Assembly (NCBI GenBank): GCA_905221605.1
Contig: CAJNDS010000511.1
Location: 18,501 to 82,500 of the forward strand
Direction: 5' to 3'
Source: Symbiodinium natans
Taxonomy: Eukaryota > Sar > Dinophyceae > Suessiales > Symbiodiniaceae
DNA length: 64,000 bases
In this document: piece after piece, positions 1 to 11,157 of the stretch
Layout of the letters: the number at the start of each line of letters is the position of its first letter
Position numbering within the stretch: the first letter of the stretch is position 1
Translations under genes and position numbers: made by a program
Notes under the pieces: generated by a model
Databases searched by the model: none
What the model saw: the letters and a program-made list of their open reading frames with translations, nothing else
What the model was told of the DNA's origin: nothing

Positions 1-1
1 G

Positions 2-1081
2 TACTACACCGTCAAGAGTATGCATGAGGCACTGGGTGTGTCCTTCACTGCCATGGACGAGGTGGGCAAAAACGCTGCGATGGTGGCTGCGCAGCACGGA
101 GCCTTGGACAGAGCAAAGGGTCTTCAGAGCGCCATGCTCGAAGAGGAAATGAAGAAGCAGCCGTGGATCTACCACTTCCCATTCATGCTTTCTTTTGTGC
201 TGGTACTGCACATGGCGCTTGCCTTGGTGACCTTACTATTTGACTGCTGCTCCGGTGGATGAGAGTGGTGGCTTGTGCGAGATTTTTTGATGAAGAACGG
301 TCTGCTGACGGCATGCAATGTCCTGATCCAGTATCTCGTGGTACCTGAGGTGCTCCTCGACCCCAAGGCCATGCTGGAAGTCTACTACAACATACATCTG
401 CCTGCCAGCTGGCCCATCTTTGGCTTGCTCACAGCTATATTCACCGTCTACACGATCTATGACCTTAATGATGCCCTTCGCCTCGAACGAGAGGGCTTTG
501 GGGTCCCAAGTGTGCAGGCTGCGAATGTGTACCAGGACCCAAAGGTATCCATCTTGACGTGCATGCACACCTTCTTGCTCTCTTGCATCTTCGTCTGCAT
601 GTATTGGAACAAAGTGGTGGGTCCTGTCCAGATGAATCTTTTCACCAGATTCTGTTGGGCCTTCGCGCTGTTCGTGCAGTACTACCTCAGCTCTAAATTC
701 CGATCAAGTCCACAGGCCTCCCAGGGACTTGAACATTTCGGCCGGTGGGCTGTGTGTTTGGAGGACCAATGCGGCAACAACTTGTGGGCAGTCCTCTTGA
801 AAAAGGGCAAGCTGGAAGCAGACGGGGAGCCAGCTCCACTGCTGAGCCGGCCCGAGGTGCTGCTGCGTTTCTTAATGGATTACATCGCCAACGGCTTCTT
901 CCGCATTTTGATCCTGTACTCCCTTCCGGTTTTCTTGGCCACTTCTGAGCAGGCCAGTGACTTCGCCCTAAATGCATTCGCGGTGACCTTCATCTCGGAG
1001 ATAGACAACCTGTCCGAGCCTGCGGAGTACCAGATTGAAGGGTACAAATCCCTAGAGAGCGGAAAGCGCGAAACTAAATGA
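2..1081 (+). CDS. Multi-pass membrane protein with ankyrin-like N-part, 3' end, interrupted by in-frame TGA
   Basis: The reading frame is open from the left edge, so the gene starts outside the window. The first 86 codons contain an ankyrin-like stretch (GKNAAMVAAQHGALD) and one hydrophobic segment. A TGA at 260-262 interrupts the frame, which then stays open to the stop at 1079-1081 and encodes about five more hydrophobic segments. Ankyrin plus several membrane helices is typical of TRP-like or similar channels, but no pore motif was recognised, so the function is open. The TGA is either a nonsense mutation or lies in an intron I could not place; the flanking GT and AG would give an intron below 40 bases. 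Codon use is alike on both sides, which argues for a single original gene. Confidence 0.6.
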
Positions 1082-2076
1082 TATCTGGTACTGATGTATA
1101 TTTAGCCTATTTAGACTTAGTCTAAGTGCTGGACTGATCAGTTCCCACCTGGCACAATGCGGCTGGTGGGAGTTGCCTTGAGGTTGAGTGAGTCCTTCAG
1201 CGACCCGCCCGTTCTTAGGAGTGTGATCCAATGATAAACGAATATTCCTATGCTGGGCTGCGGCTGTAACAGACGGCTGTAACAAAGAGATGCTCGATCC
1301 CAAGCCTGCACAAACCAGGCTGTGAAAAGGCTTCTATTGTTCTTTCTTTCTCATGATGTGAGAGTGTTGATGCGAGGAGACCCCTCTCCGATTTATTTGC
1401 GAGGGTGAGCAGAGAATTTGCGACAAGTGAGGTCGTTTTGCTTCCGCGCAGAGAAGAGAAGCTGCTTCTGCGTGGACAGGATGGCCCAGGGTTTGTCAAC
1501 AGTTGCAGTTTATTAGGCCTTTTTCGGCTAAGTCCTTGCCGCTCTGAAGATCTTGAGGGTTTAGGGATAAGCGGACATCCCAAGCTTTAACCATGAGAGG
1601 CCTCATCCCTAGCATGGGACCCGCAGGTTCGGGATGGACTTGGCACCTTCGCGGATACTGCGCCCGAGAGCCTTGGATGTCTTGGGTGGACGCCTTGGAT
1701 TTGTTTTCAGGTGCTTTGGAGTCCTTGTCGACTGTGTACAAGCCTACACCAACTCTGTTGCCTCCGGAGGCCTATAGTGGCTGCACGATCCCGAATCTGA
1801 AGTCTGGAAGCCCAAGGACTGTCCAGCTGATCTCTAGCGCAACAGACGCCGCCTGGCACGGGCAGCAAGATGACAGTTCCTCAATTGGTGGGCCTTCTTT
1901 GTGAGTGCGATACAGGCTCCTGATCAAAGAGTAGCTGAAGACAGCTTGGAGTGAGTGGAAGAGGGTGAGCGCCCAAAGCATCGCCGTGTGCCTGTAGCCA
2001 AGGAGAAGGGACTTCGTGCGCTCACCGTAGCCCGCCCGCGAAGAGATCTTGTCATTGCTCCATGCTGGTTCTACAG
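1082..2076. other. Spacer without recognised gene
   Basis: Only short open frames with no convincing splice borders or motifs were seen. It probably holds the 3' UTR of the upstream membrane-protein gene and intergenic or intronic DNA. Confidence 0.4.
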
Positions 2077-4132
2077 GGTGCTGTGAAGAGTCGGAGTCTC
2101 CAAGAATGTCCGAGGAGTTTCAGCAGGGCCAGATGTCGGCCGCGGAGTACTCGCCCAGGAGCCCGGGGGATGAAGTCCTCCTCGAACTCCCAAAGGTCAA
2201 AAGCCCCGAAGCCCGAGAGTCCCCCAGTTCCTCCCAAGTTCCTACGCCTCCAGGAAGGTTGGGGAGTCCATCGCCCTGATCCAATCCGTGGCCAAGGGGT
2301 TGGAACCTGCCCAGCAGCTGCAGCTGTGGCAGGCTTTGGGGAGAGACTGACGTGTCCAGAAAGAGCTGGGGTGTCAGGGTTTGAGGTTTAACGGGTTTGA
2401 CGTCTGGCCCACACGGACATTGAGCAGTTTTCGCTCTTGGGGTTGTCCGCATCGGTACCTATGGACCAAGTCTCCACAGGTTCAGGGTTTGGCCAAAATG
2501 CTGAAGACTCTGGCCAAATACGACATTCTTTGATGTCTCTCCAGTTGCTAACTTCACGCTTCACGTCCCAGGCACCCGCTCGAGCCCCAAACCCTCTGAA
2601 TCAATCCTATGCTGTATACGCCTAAGCCTTACAAACTTAGAAGCCTTGCCTGATCCCCCAAAACCCTGGAGCCCAAGGCTGTCAAGGCCAAAGCCCGGCA
2701 GTCTAACGCCCGCACACAAAACGATTTGGCGGCACTTTGGGGGCTGAAGTCTCCAGGTTTTCAGGTCCGGACTCCCCAACTGCACGGGGTTGGATTGGAG
2801 ACTTGAGATAGTTTTTCAGGGTTCGGGCCAGGATGTGGGCTATGCTGCGTTGAGCGACGCCGTCAACATCTCTGTGACCAATTGCTCGCAGGACACCTCG
2901 TTCAACCAGAGCGAACAAGATACCTTGATATACCATGGCGGTTGCCCCAAATGAGGGTCCCCTTTTTTTTGGAGGCCCTTTACGAAAACAACCTCCCACA
3001 ACAAGCAATGCCGTTTGTGAGAAAGCAGGCCATACCGTTTGCAAGAAAAAACCCTTGTTTAGGACATCAGGACAAGGACCCCCATCAACCCCTGCCATCT
3101 GGCAGGACTGTGGATCCAATGGGGCGTGCTCGGCTTCAAACTATGCTGAGATCTCAGCAGCTGTGGCCCAATGCCCCATGCAGCTCTGCATGAGACTGTG
3201 GTAAGGTTGTTATGGCTGGGAGTACTGTGTTGGTGACGAATGCGACTTGGCTGAAAGGGGAGGGATGGACCAGGACGGAAGGACAGTTGCGGAGAAGTGG
3301 ACCGCCGAACAACCGAAAAACGCATCAAGTTGAGTTTGCCAAGAGCCCCGTTTCACAGGCAAGATACGTAGATCTGCCATCTAAGTATTGTCACACTCCA
3401 GAACGACTTGAAGGCTCCGATGTCGAGCAGCCTATGTATGAGTTCCGATCCATGCTAGACCAGTAGCGTCTATTTCGAAAGCCATTGATCAAAAGTTGAA
3501 AAGTCGATGCTCGGATAACCACGAAGCCTCCGGCAAGGCGACCCGTGACACGCCAGTCTCCAGTGGGCAGAGATTGGTCGAGGTGCAAAGCTCCGTGGCG
3601 CTAAACTTCTCCATTGATGTTTTTTTTCTCTGCTGCGCCCCTCTGAATGCTCCCCGCAATTGGACGCTGTTTTTCAATCAGTGTCTATAGTAGGTACTTT
3701 CGAAACAAGGTCCCGTAGGGACCCCCCCCCTGAAGGGGGGCACACGGACACCGGAAACTTCAATGCCCGAGGTTGGACGCGCTGTGCCTGCAATGCTGGC
3801 TGGCAGGGAGAGGCATGTGAGCTTCGGACCTTCGAGGAGCCTTGGCTTGAGCTCATGGCCCCTGAAGGGTTTAGGCGGGAGAAGGCACGAGTAGGGCATG
3901 GGCGTCTAGCCACACACAACCCACACGCCCATGTAATTCGTTCAAGGATTGCAAGGTTGCAAGGGTGCGGCAAGATGTAAAAGGAGATCTAGGACGTGAC
4001 GCAAAGCCGGTGAAGGCCCAGTCCCAGCAGCTCCTCACCGGGGCCGTGGTGGAGGCCCTTCGTGGCCTCCTCAGCTCTCCGCTGCAGCTGCAGGCCGGAG
4101 AGCACAACAGCGACTTTATGAGCAGCATATGA
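2077..4132 (+). CDS. Exons of a probable secreted protein with an EGF-like segment
   Basis: Several plus-strand segments read as protein and are bounded by AG acceptors: 2077-2201 (acidic, Ser/Pro-rich), 2254-2350 (KVGESIALIQ...), 2820-2954 (three N-glycosylation sequons near NISVTNCSQ and a GGC motif), 3106-3200 (CGSNGACS..., ending at a GTAAGG donor), about 3770-3877 (CACNAGWQGEACE, the C-terminal half of an EGF-like repeat) and about 3960-4132 (ending in a stop). Sequons, cysteines and the EGF-like motif suggest an extracellular protein. I infer these belong to one gene from order and strand only; phases between some exons do not match, so exons are missing or two genes are merged. No signal peptide was found. 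Confidence 0.42.
3718..3745. repeat. C-run/G-run hairpin
   Basis: A run of C, the loop TGAA and a run of G form a near-perfect inverted repeat immediately before the EGF-like exon. A weaker C5/G5 hairpin lies at 4275-4295. Both could fold in RNA; no function can be assigned. Confidence 0.4.
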
Positions 4133-4401
4133 GGGCCTTGGGAGAGAAGCGCTTTTGCTGCAGGTCCTCGGAATGACTTATCAGCAAGGCGCGAGGGGGC
4201 TCCATTCGAGAGCTGGGTGGGGGGGGTTTCTCAACTTAAGGCTAGGCAAGAATCCCCCCCAACATATTGTAAGAAGGGACCCCCTGTTGGGGGAACTCCC
4301 CACACGCTCTGCCACAGAGACGCTGACCCACAATGTCTCGAGCGTTGCAGCCTCTACCCAAATTAGACCTTTAAACCTGCTCGTGCTGCTGCAGGAGCAT
4401 T

Positions 4402-5552
4402 GGCTAGGCTGATGAAGCTGCTGGGACGTATCTGCGAGGACTGTCGGTGTCAACCTCAGTTGGCGAAATTTAGATTACGTCGTTCATCGATCTGTGATGG
4501 ATTTCGGGCTACAGCTTGTGTTCACATTTGTTCACATGGCTGAACCCAGGCGAGTCTCCTTGAACGTTCTCGCATCCCTCACCGGGCTCGCAGCAGGCCT
4601 TACGCTCTACACTTGGGCTGCTTAGGAGGTGCCTGCGTTGCCAGAGTGTTCACGGTCTTATGTGGCACCGCCACGCAGACACTGCTTAACGCTTTGATTG
4701 GTTAGGGTGTTGACCACAGCATCTGGCACAACCATCCGAGGTTCGTTGTCAGGGGCTAGGACGGCCAGGAAAAAAAGGTGCGCGTAAGCGAAGACGCTGT
4801 GAAACCGAAAGAAGGGTGGAGGAGGAAGATTGCTGGCACGGAAGCTGCTAATCTTGCCGCCCCCCGACAAGTGCTCGTGGCAACGTGGTGGTGTGGTTCC
4901 ATGAGGAAGACAGCTCACCAAATCACTAAGCAGGTCGGCTTCAGTAGCTTCAACGCACCAAAGTTGCAGGGTATTGCAGAAAGACTCTGGCACCTGGTAG
5001 ACGGATACTCAGAGCGGGCGTTTTTTTCGTTTTTTGCCTAACCGGGGCAAGGGTTCGGCAAAATTTTCGGCTCCTCGTGCACCCCGGGAGGCCTTGCCGG
5101 AATGTTGCCCAAGTCGGCGCTCCGGGTCGCTGCTACGGAGACGGCGGCCCTGTCACTCTGCCCCGAACAGAGTAGAACAGACTGTGGCGACGGTTGCGCT
5201 GTTCTCCCAGCGTATTCGGGAGATTTCGGGAGTGTAGGGGCGCTTGAGATCTTTCGGTTCTGGGGCCCTAGGGCTCCGCGGCTTCATCGCTAGCGTTTCC
5301 CGGCTTAGTATGCTGTGGGATTTGGGGGGCTTGGGGGATAGAATCTTGTGAGGATGCATAGGGCCTTCGGGGCTCCTGAGCTTGCTGCTTTGTTTTCCTT
5401 GCTGCTGAGGTGCATCCAAAGAAGTAGCAAAGAAAGCCCAAAACGACGCGACAAGCCGGGAAGACTCGAGAATCACTGCTGCCTCCCAATCCGAGAGCCC
5501 TGAACTGAGGATGTCGCAGATCTACGCCTGCATTCCTTCCGAGGACCTGTAG
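4402..5552 (+). CDS. Exons of an unknown gene ending at 5552
   Basis: The best-supported piece is the terminal exon 5410-5552. It follows an AG, has balanced codon use, reads GASKEVAKKAQNDATS... and ends ...IYACIPSEDL and TAG. Upstream segments that also read as protein are 4402-4448 (ALARLMKLLGRICEDC after CTGCAG), about 4905-5020 (ITKQVGFSSFNAP...) and about 5130-5228 (RVEQTVATVALFSQRI). The last is ambiguous between two frames. The product is hydrophilic and helical at its end with no family recognised. Joining the pieces into one gene is inference. Confidence 0.38.
4536..4625 (+). CDS. Possible small ORF or exon with a hydrophobic C-terminus
   Basis: ATG at 4536 opens a 29-codon frame, MAEPRRVSLNVLASLTG followed by a hydrophobic tail and TAG at 4623. 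The shape (short basic start, single hydrophobic segment) would fit a tail-anchored microprotein or the last exon of a longer gene. Codon use resembles neighbouring exons. There is no independent support. Confidence 0.25.
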   Translation: MAEPRRVSLNVLASLTGLAAGLTLYTWAA

Positions 5553-5971
5553 GGGCGAGTGGCCTTCTAGAATCGAGAAAAAGCTGTGTTATCATATTTT
5601 GGTTTGTACTAGTTGCGCGGAGATGGATGTCAATGTATGTCAATGTCCTGTGTGACTGTTGACAGCGGCTGGCTTCTCGTGGCTTTGGCTTTGGGTCAAC
5701 GCTGAAGCTTCGCCCTCTGTGCCGTTTCGATAGGCTCCCATGGACTCCATGGCGGAGATGCCAGCACCTGCGACCGTGTTGCTCACGGCCTTGGGCAGCT
5801 CGGAGGACCGCCGCTAGGATGTTGGGGGCGCTTCTTTCCTAGAAGACTCGAACTTCGAACAAGCCCTCGGTGAAGAAGAACATAGAAGAACGGTACACTG
5901 TCGGGCCTCATGGCTTCGGGCTCCTGTCTTTGCGCTCCCAGTTTCTGGGTTTGGGATGTGGGCCCGGTCAG
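5553..5971. other. Spacer without recognised gene
   Basis: No convincing exon, repeat or RNA gene was seen between the stop at 5552 and the exon beginning near 5972. Confidence 0.35.
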
Positions 5972-6064
5972 GTTTGCCGGAGGATCACTGGCACAAACAC
6001 GACCGTTTGCTACGATCTCGCAAGTTCGGAGGCTGGCGCTAGACATGCGGTGCAATGTGTCAAG
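5972..6064 (+). CDS. Cysteine-containing exon, unknown protein
   Basis: Between a CAG at 5969-5971 and an AAG|GTGAAT donor at 6064/6065 the frame reads VCRRITGTNTTVCYDLA... and ends ...HAVQCVK. It contains three cysteines and an N-x-T sequon, suggesting an extracellular domain. The frame is also open upstream to about 5870, so the exon may be longer. Family not recognised. Confidence 0.45.
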
Positions 6065-8203
6065 GTGAATCCTCCCTCAACCCTTGAGCGCAGACACCCA
6101 TGATTTACCCAAAGCAAGGGCCCACAAAAAGGGGGCATCGCGCGGTCCTGACGTACTCGGTTAGGGTTGAGGGTTGAGGGTTTGGCAGGTCGGGGTGCTC
6201 CAGTCCTTTTGCTCTTGTTGTTCTGACTCTTGCCATCTTGTTTTCTGAGTCGGTGTTTTTGCTTTTGGACTTGATCTACCCGGTTTTCGACTCATGTTCC
6301 CGACTCGGCGCCCACATGGAGTCAGGGCAAGGTCGTAGGGTGCGAAAACATGCAGCCGCTAGCTCACGAGATCTCACGAGCTTAGGGTCATGAAATGTAT
6401 TGGGCTCATGCTGTTCAGCAAGCAGACGTACCTGTCTCGTCTGCAAAAATGCAAGGTGCGCATGACGTGCACCCTGCTTGAGAGAGAGTACCAGGCGCCT
6501 GTTGACGGGGAAGCTCTGGATAACTTAGTTCAAGTCAAGGCTTTCCCAGTGCCTCCCCTGATCCCCAGTCTCGGGGTCAATGACATGATTTTCGTCGCGT
6601 CGTCACTGTCACAGGCTGACATCTACCTGAACCCAACGGCCTCCACCAGCCTGGGCCACAGCGGTGATAGCGTTGTTTTTCATGTTGCGCAACATCTTGG
6701 TTGAGAAGCCGTAGAGGGCAACGCGACCGCGAAGGCTCGCAGGTCAGCTGCCGCGCCAACTTGAACCTGGGCCTTTCAGCCCCCTGGTTTTGATTGGTTT
6801 TGTGGCTTATGGGCTTGTGGAGATGAAATACGACTGATAGGCCTGGGGTTTTCCTTGGGCAGCTTGGCAGATGCCTTGGAATCAGTCTCCCATTGAGGAA
6901 GAGGCAAGCAAAGTGGGAGCAAAGCGACATCTCAGGACCCCTATCCATGTCCATGTTCGGTGCCTGATGGCACCTTCCTGGGCTTTGGGCCCCTTGGTTC
7001 CAATATCTGGGGGGGATAAAAAATAAGTCGTCGGGTGACCTTCTTCTTTTAAAGGAAAAGACACTGATACGAAGACTAAAACCAACGCAGCCTCCGCCTC
7101 GGCGCAAGTAGCACGTTTCCAAGCTCTCAAGGCCCAGGACGTGGACCCTGACCAAAGGGTCACCACGGCCTCCAAAACGAGGAAAAAAGACAACATCTCA
7201 AACAAAGAATCAATAATTTCAATGTTTACGATACTTCAAGTGCACCGTGAAGTAGTGAAAAACATGCAGATAGTCCATAAACTATATATCCCTATACTGA
7301 TAAATAAGGTAACAAGCCAAATGTTTATAGATCATTCTTGAGTTCTTGTGTTAGTTTATCTGTGAGTCCTTGTGTTAGTTTACTTATTATGACAATCTAC
7401 GTCCAACAACAAGGTCTGGGTCAGGAAGGGCGGACGGAGGTTCAATAGGATGCATGGAGGTCCATACACACAAATTGGGAAGGAGGTCTTACGGGACGGT
7501 CCGGAAAAGCTCATGGAGATCGGATTCAAGAACGGTCCTACAAAGGACCACGTGCCTCTGAACCGACCCAACAACATCGTGGGGTGATAAAGCAAGAGGC
7601 TTGCCAAACGGCTTAGCTGGTGTATGTGATGATGTAGACCCCAAACTTGTAGGAGACCCTCAGAACCCCCACCCCCCACCCGCCCCCCCAATTCTCGGTT
7701 GCGGGATGCAGAAGACTGCGAAGGCGATCTGGACATGAGCCGCCGCTCAGTGAGACCCTGGGAGTGAGGAACGAGAAGGCCCTTTGCTTCTTCTCAGGGA
7801 GAGTGGTCGAAGACTAAGATAGCTTGGCTTAGCTTGAGACACCTCGGGATCCTGGGATGGGCCGGGAGAATTTGAGTAACTCGGACCGGTTTTGTCGTGA
7901 ACCTTTTCGCGGATGCCGTTATGGCATGTTGAAGGCCCCTCAAAGGCTGGTCTCAGTATTGGTGAAATGGCGAGGAAACAGCCAAGGTGGCCGTAGATGC
8001 CAACCTGCACATGAGATGCCCGCGATTAAGCGCCCAGAGCTGGGCGTCCAAGTGAGCCGAGGTGTGGAAACACAACGTTTCAACTGCGAGTGTTCATCAC
8101 CTCTGGGCGATCGATAGTGTCACCCTCCCAGGAACAGCTGAGTGAACGGTTCTAACTCTGCTTGGGCTGCATGAGCAGCTTATTCAATAAGGCCAGTCGG
8201 TAA
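6065..8203. other. Mostly non-coding stretch with degenerate telomere-like repeat and one weak ORF
   Basis: Contents: a short TTAGGG/TTGAGGG run near 6155-6185; a weak 104-codon plus-strand frame at 6390-6704 with reasonable codon use but no motif; an AT-rich patch at about 7180-7395; a C-run at 7663-7690; and a partial copy of a dispersed repeat at 7633-7658 (TGTAGACCCCAAA, shared with 21912). A short frame near 7703-7760 (LRDAEDCEGDLDM) could be a terminal exon. Confidence 0.35.
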
Positions 8204-8396
8204 GCATCATCACATCACCATCATCACATCATCGCATCACCATCATCATCATCATCACCATCATCATCATCATTGTCATCATTGTCATCCTCATCTTCAT
8301 CCTCATCCTCATCTTCATCTTTATCTTCTTCCTCATCATGCTTCATCTTTATCATCTTCATGCTCATCATCTTCATCTTCGTCCTCATCATCAAGA
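8204..8396. repeat. CAT/CATC microsatellite
   Basis: About 190 bases of CAT, CATC and TCATCT units, read as Asp/Glu-rich on the minus strand. The minus frame is 69 codons long, but the composition follows from the repeat and it is not called as a gene. Confidence 0.85.
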
Positions 8397-8540
8397 AACT
8401 CCGTGATGTGGTGTCGACTGGGCATTGACACATCGATGCTGATGCATCACCTTTCGATGGTTCCAGTTTTTTTTTAGTTCAGCCCGGAAGAAGTCTGGTA
8501 GCAAATGCAGCACCCTTCAAAAGACTGACCCCCGGGGCAG

Positions 8541-8603
8541 GACATCCTGTGGCGAGAGCTGCTGAAGCTGTTCTGGCGCCCTGGCAGCCCTGGCATGCCT
8601 TAG
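8541..8603 (+). CDS. Short terminal exon, unknown gene
   Basis: After GGGGCAG at 8534-8540 the frame reads DILWRELLKLFWRPGSP and ends in TAG at 8601-8603, 21 codons in phase 0. Codon choice is like other exons. The upstream exons could not be identified; the microsatellite at 8204-8396 would lie in the preceding intron. Confidence 0.35.
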   Translation, partial: DILWRELLKLFWRPGSPGMP

Positions 8604-8713
8604 GTTGAGATGCAAGAGATCCCTCTACTCCGGCAAGGCAGGTCAAACTCCCAACTACCCCGCCAAAAAAAAAACACGCCCCCCTTAGACCCCAAGCATT
8701 GGATGCAGCTCAG

Positions 8714-9257
8714 GAACAGCACCAAGTACGGCGGAAACGGGAGCTCCATTCGTGTTCCGCAACCCGGCCCAGCCTTGGCGGCGGCGCTGTGGCTGGAGGA
8801 CTCAGAACACGCAGAAGTCCACTCGGAGTCACAAGGAGTCACCAGGAGTCACATAAATGTCATGCGCTTTTGAAAGCATGTCTCAAACAGACGACAGCCA
8901 GCAAAGCGGCAACCATCAGGAAGCTCAGAAGGCTCAACGCCGAATGTTCCCCACCACGCCCTGAGAGCTTGCCTGAAGGAAACGGGTGCTCCGGCCAGCG
9001 AGGTTTCAGCCGCCCTTGCGCAGGCGAGGCAGAAAGAGGCAGAACTTGGAGTGACCCTTTGTTCTTCGTGGAGCTTTCTCTCAGGCTGAGCACTGGCGTT
9101 TGGTGCAGCAGGCCGTGATCTATAGATTCTCTGTTGACCCTATCCAGCGGCGTTTGATTCTTATTGCTTGGCTCAGGGGACCTTAGCAGCACTGCAAAGC
9201 CTGGGCGAGCGCCTTGTCTCCTCGCTGCTGGCCGGAGTTATCCCTGGGCAGGCAAAG
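8714..9257 (+). CDS. Exons of a helical (possibly coiled-coil) protein
   Basis: Three plus-strand segments look coding. 8714-8860 follows GCTCAG and reads GSSIRVPQPGPALAAAL. About 8880-9052 reads NVPHHALRACLKETG then SAALAQARQKEAELG, an amphipathic helix. 9177-9257 follows GGCTCAG and reads GTLAALQSLGERLVSSLLAG, also helical. All three are missed by ATG-based ORF calling. No family was recognised. The second frame ends in a stop unless spliced, so its end is uncertain. Confidence 0.45.
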
Positions 9258-11014
9258 GGGTTACGGAGCATTTCCGCAAAGAGCCCAAGAATCCCCCACA
9301 ACAAGCGAACACAACCTCGCACGACCCACGAAAAATGGCGCCTCCGCAGTGCCTTTTAGCCGTCCTAGCCACTTGCAATCCATTGCAGGCCCCGCGAACC
9401 GTCGATTCCCTGCCCGTGGCAGCCTCTTGGGCTGTGCCGACGCGAGGCGGCATTGCAAAGGTCTCATAATTTTAACGCTACGCGACCCGCCTCGGCCCGG
9501 CCCAGCGCATCCGCGTGAGCATGGTGATTCCGCAGCGCCCAAGTCGCTGGACCCCAAGCAATAAGGGTTGGGTTTAGGGTTCCGGGTTTATGGTTTATGG
9601 TTTGGGGTTTAGGGTTGAGGGATAGTTTAGGGTTGAGGGATAGTTTAGGATTGAGGGCTTAGGGCTCAAGGTTCACGCTTTGGGGTTTAGGTTTTTTTTG
9701 GGTTTAGGGTCAAGAGACGGTTCGGCTTGGATTGATCGTCGGGCTTAAGGTTTCAGGTTCGGCTCGTGTAATGCATCCCCGGCCGTGCTCACACCAGTTG
9801 AGCCTCGAAAACCCGCTCACCCATGTTCTGCGCTGGATTTGGGCGTGGGCCGCAGGGGGAAGGAAGGGGGGGGGGAAGGGAGGGGGGGGGGTGCGGCGGG
9901 GGGGGCAGGGGGGGCCCTGCTGGGAAGGGCTGCAACTGCCTCTGGTCCTGGCGAAACATCCGCTTGCGGACCCTGCTCTCCTAGGGGGGGTACCCATTTG
10001 AAATGGCTTTGGGGGAGGATTTGGAGGGGGGTGCTTGTTCTGACAACCTATACACCTTCGGCCCGAGGATGTATTGTAATGTGATGTGTACCGCGATGCA
10101 ACATGTCCGACGCTTCCAAGGAGCGTGATGGAGACCAACACGTCGCAGGGCAGGCGAATTGACTTGGTTTTGTGTTCTGGGAAGGGCCCCTTCCGCCCCT
10201 TCCTTCGGCCGTCAATGTGATCCCGACAGGATGGGGATTGCAGCCGTCTCACTGGATTCCTTGGGGACGCAGCCCGGCACAGTTTTTTGACTTGCTCGCA
10301 CATAGAAGAATCTTGTGAGACGCTATTTGACTTATGATGTTCACCTTGCATTCCAGGAAGATTGAGCTGGAGTACCGGTCGTAGCGGCCTCAGCCATTCT
10401 CAGCCATTCTCAGCCTAGCAGCCGAGCGGCGTTGAAGCGTGTTGAAGCTACCGGGCTCTTCTCGAAGCATTGAGGTCCGATGAGTCCGTTTCTGGCACGC
10501 TGCTTCCCGGTGCATTGCCATACAAGGCATGGGTTGCTGGTACTGGCAACTGCCCCGCACCCTATCCCCATCAGCAAGAATTTCATGGTAGCTGAGTTCC
10601 AAACGCAGTGCTCATCGCATTGCTGGAAGGTTCCTTTGGGAGCGCTCAGATGGAAAAACAAGAGCCAGGGTCCCAGCTGACCCAACAATGATCCGCGATC
10701 CAAGAGATCGTCAGGACATTGCTGTGACTTCTTGCCTCCTCTGAAGGGAATGGGAGATGTGGGCTGAACAGTAAGGTCACAACCTCTACTCGAAGATGGA
10801 CCCCTCCGTCCGTGTGCATAGCGACGTGGCGCCGTGTCTGCAATCGCCAGCTCCCCTCCCCACATCCCCACATCTCCCCACCCCTTCTCGAGGAACTCTA
10901 GTGTTCGGGCTCCGGGCTAGGCAGGGCCTGGCAAGACAGGGATGTGGGGCAGCGGCGAGGATGCCAGGAAGAACAAGACGACTACAAAAACCCAATCCAT
11001 GAATCCCAATTCCT
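9258..11014. other. Non-coding stretch with degenerate TTTAGGG repeats and G-runs
   Basis: A degenerate telomere-like tract (TTTAGGG, TTGAGGG, TTTATGG variants) covers 9566-9715. A G-rich tract with runs of up to about 12 G lies at 9845-9925. Open frames exist on both strands at 10410-10871; the minus frame includes MKFLLMGIGCGAVAST, which could be a signal peptide, but support is too thin to call. Confidence 0.4.
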
Positions 11015-11157
11015 GCTCTGAGTCACTGAGGTGCAACTTCAGATGCTGGCAGGGACCTCGCAACCGTCAGTGTCCAATCTCACCAAGCTGCGGTACCGCT
11101 TTATGGCAGCATCCTCAGATGATCACAGATCAACGATAGCCAACTCTTCTCATTTAG
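11015..11157 (+). CDS. Possible exon, unknown protein
   Basis: The frame reads VQLQMLAGTSQPSVSNL then TKLRYRFMAASSDDH, with a codon mix like the better-supported exons, and ends in TAG near 11157. There is no clear acceptor and no recognised motif. Confidence 0.3.

Noticed and set aside
8224-8433. Asp/Glu-rich minus-strand ORF
   Set aside because: Produced by the CAT microsatellite; no flanking coding signal.
9166-9180. TTGGCTCA word as a second relict spliced leader
   Set aside because: Only eight bases match the leader and it sits inside a splice-acceptor context of an exon, so it is more likely chance.
9710-10351. 213-codon minus-strand ORF
   Set aside because: Crosses G-runs that give poly-Pro; no motif or codon support.
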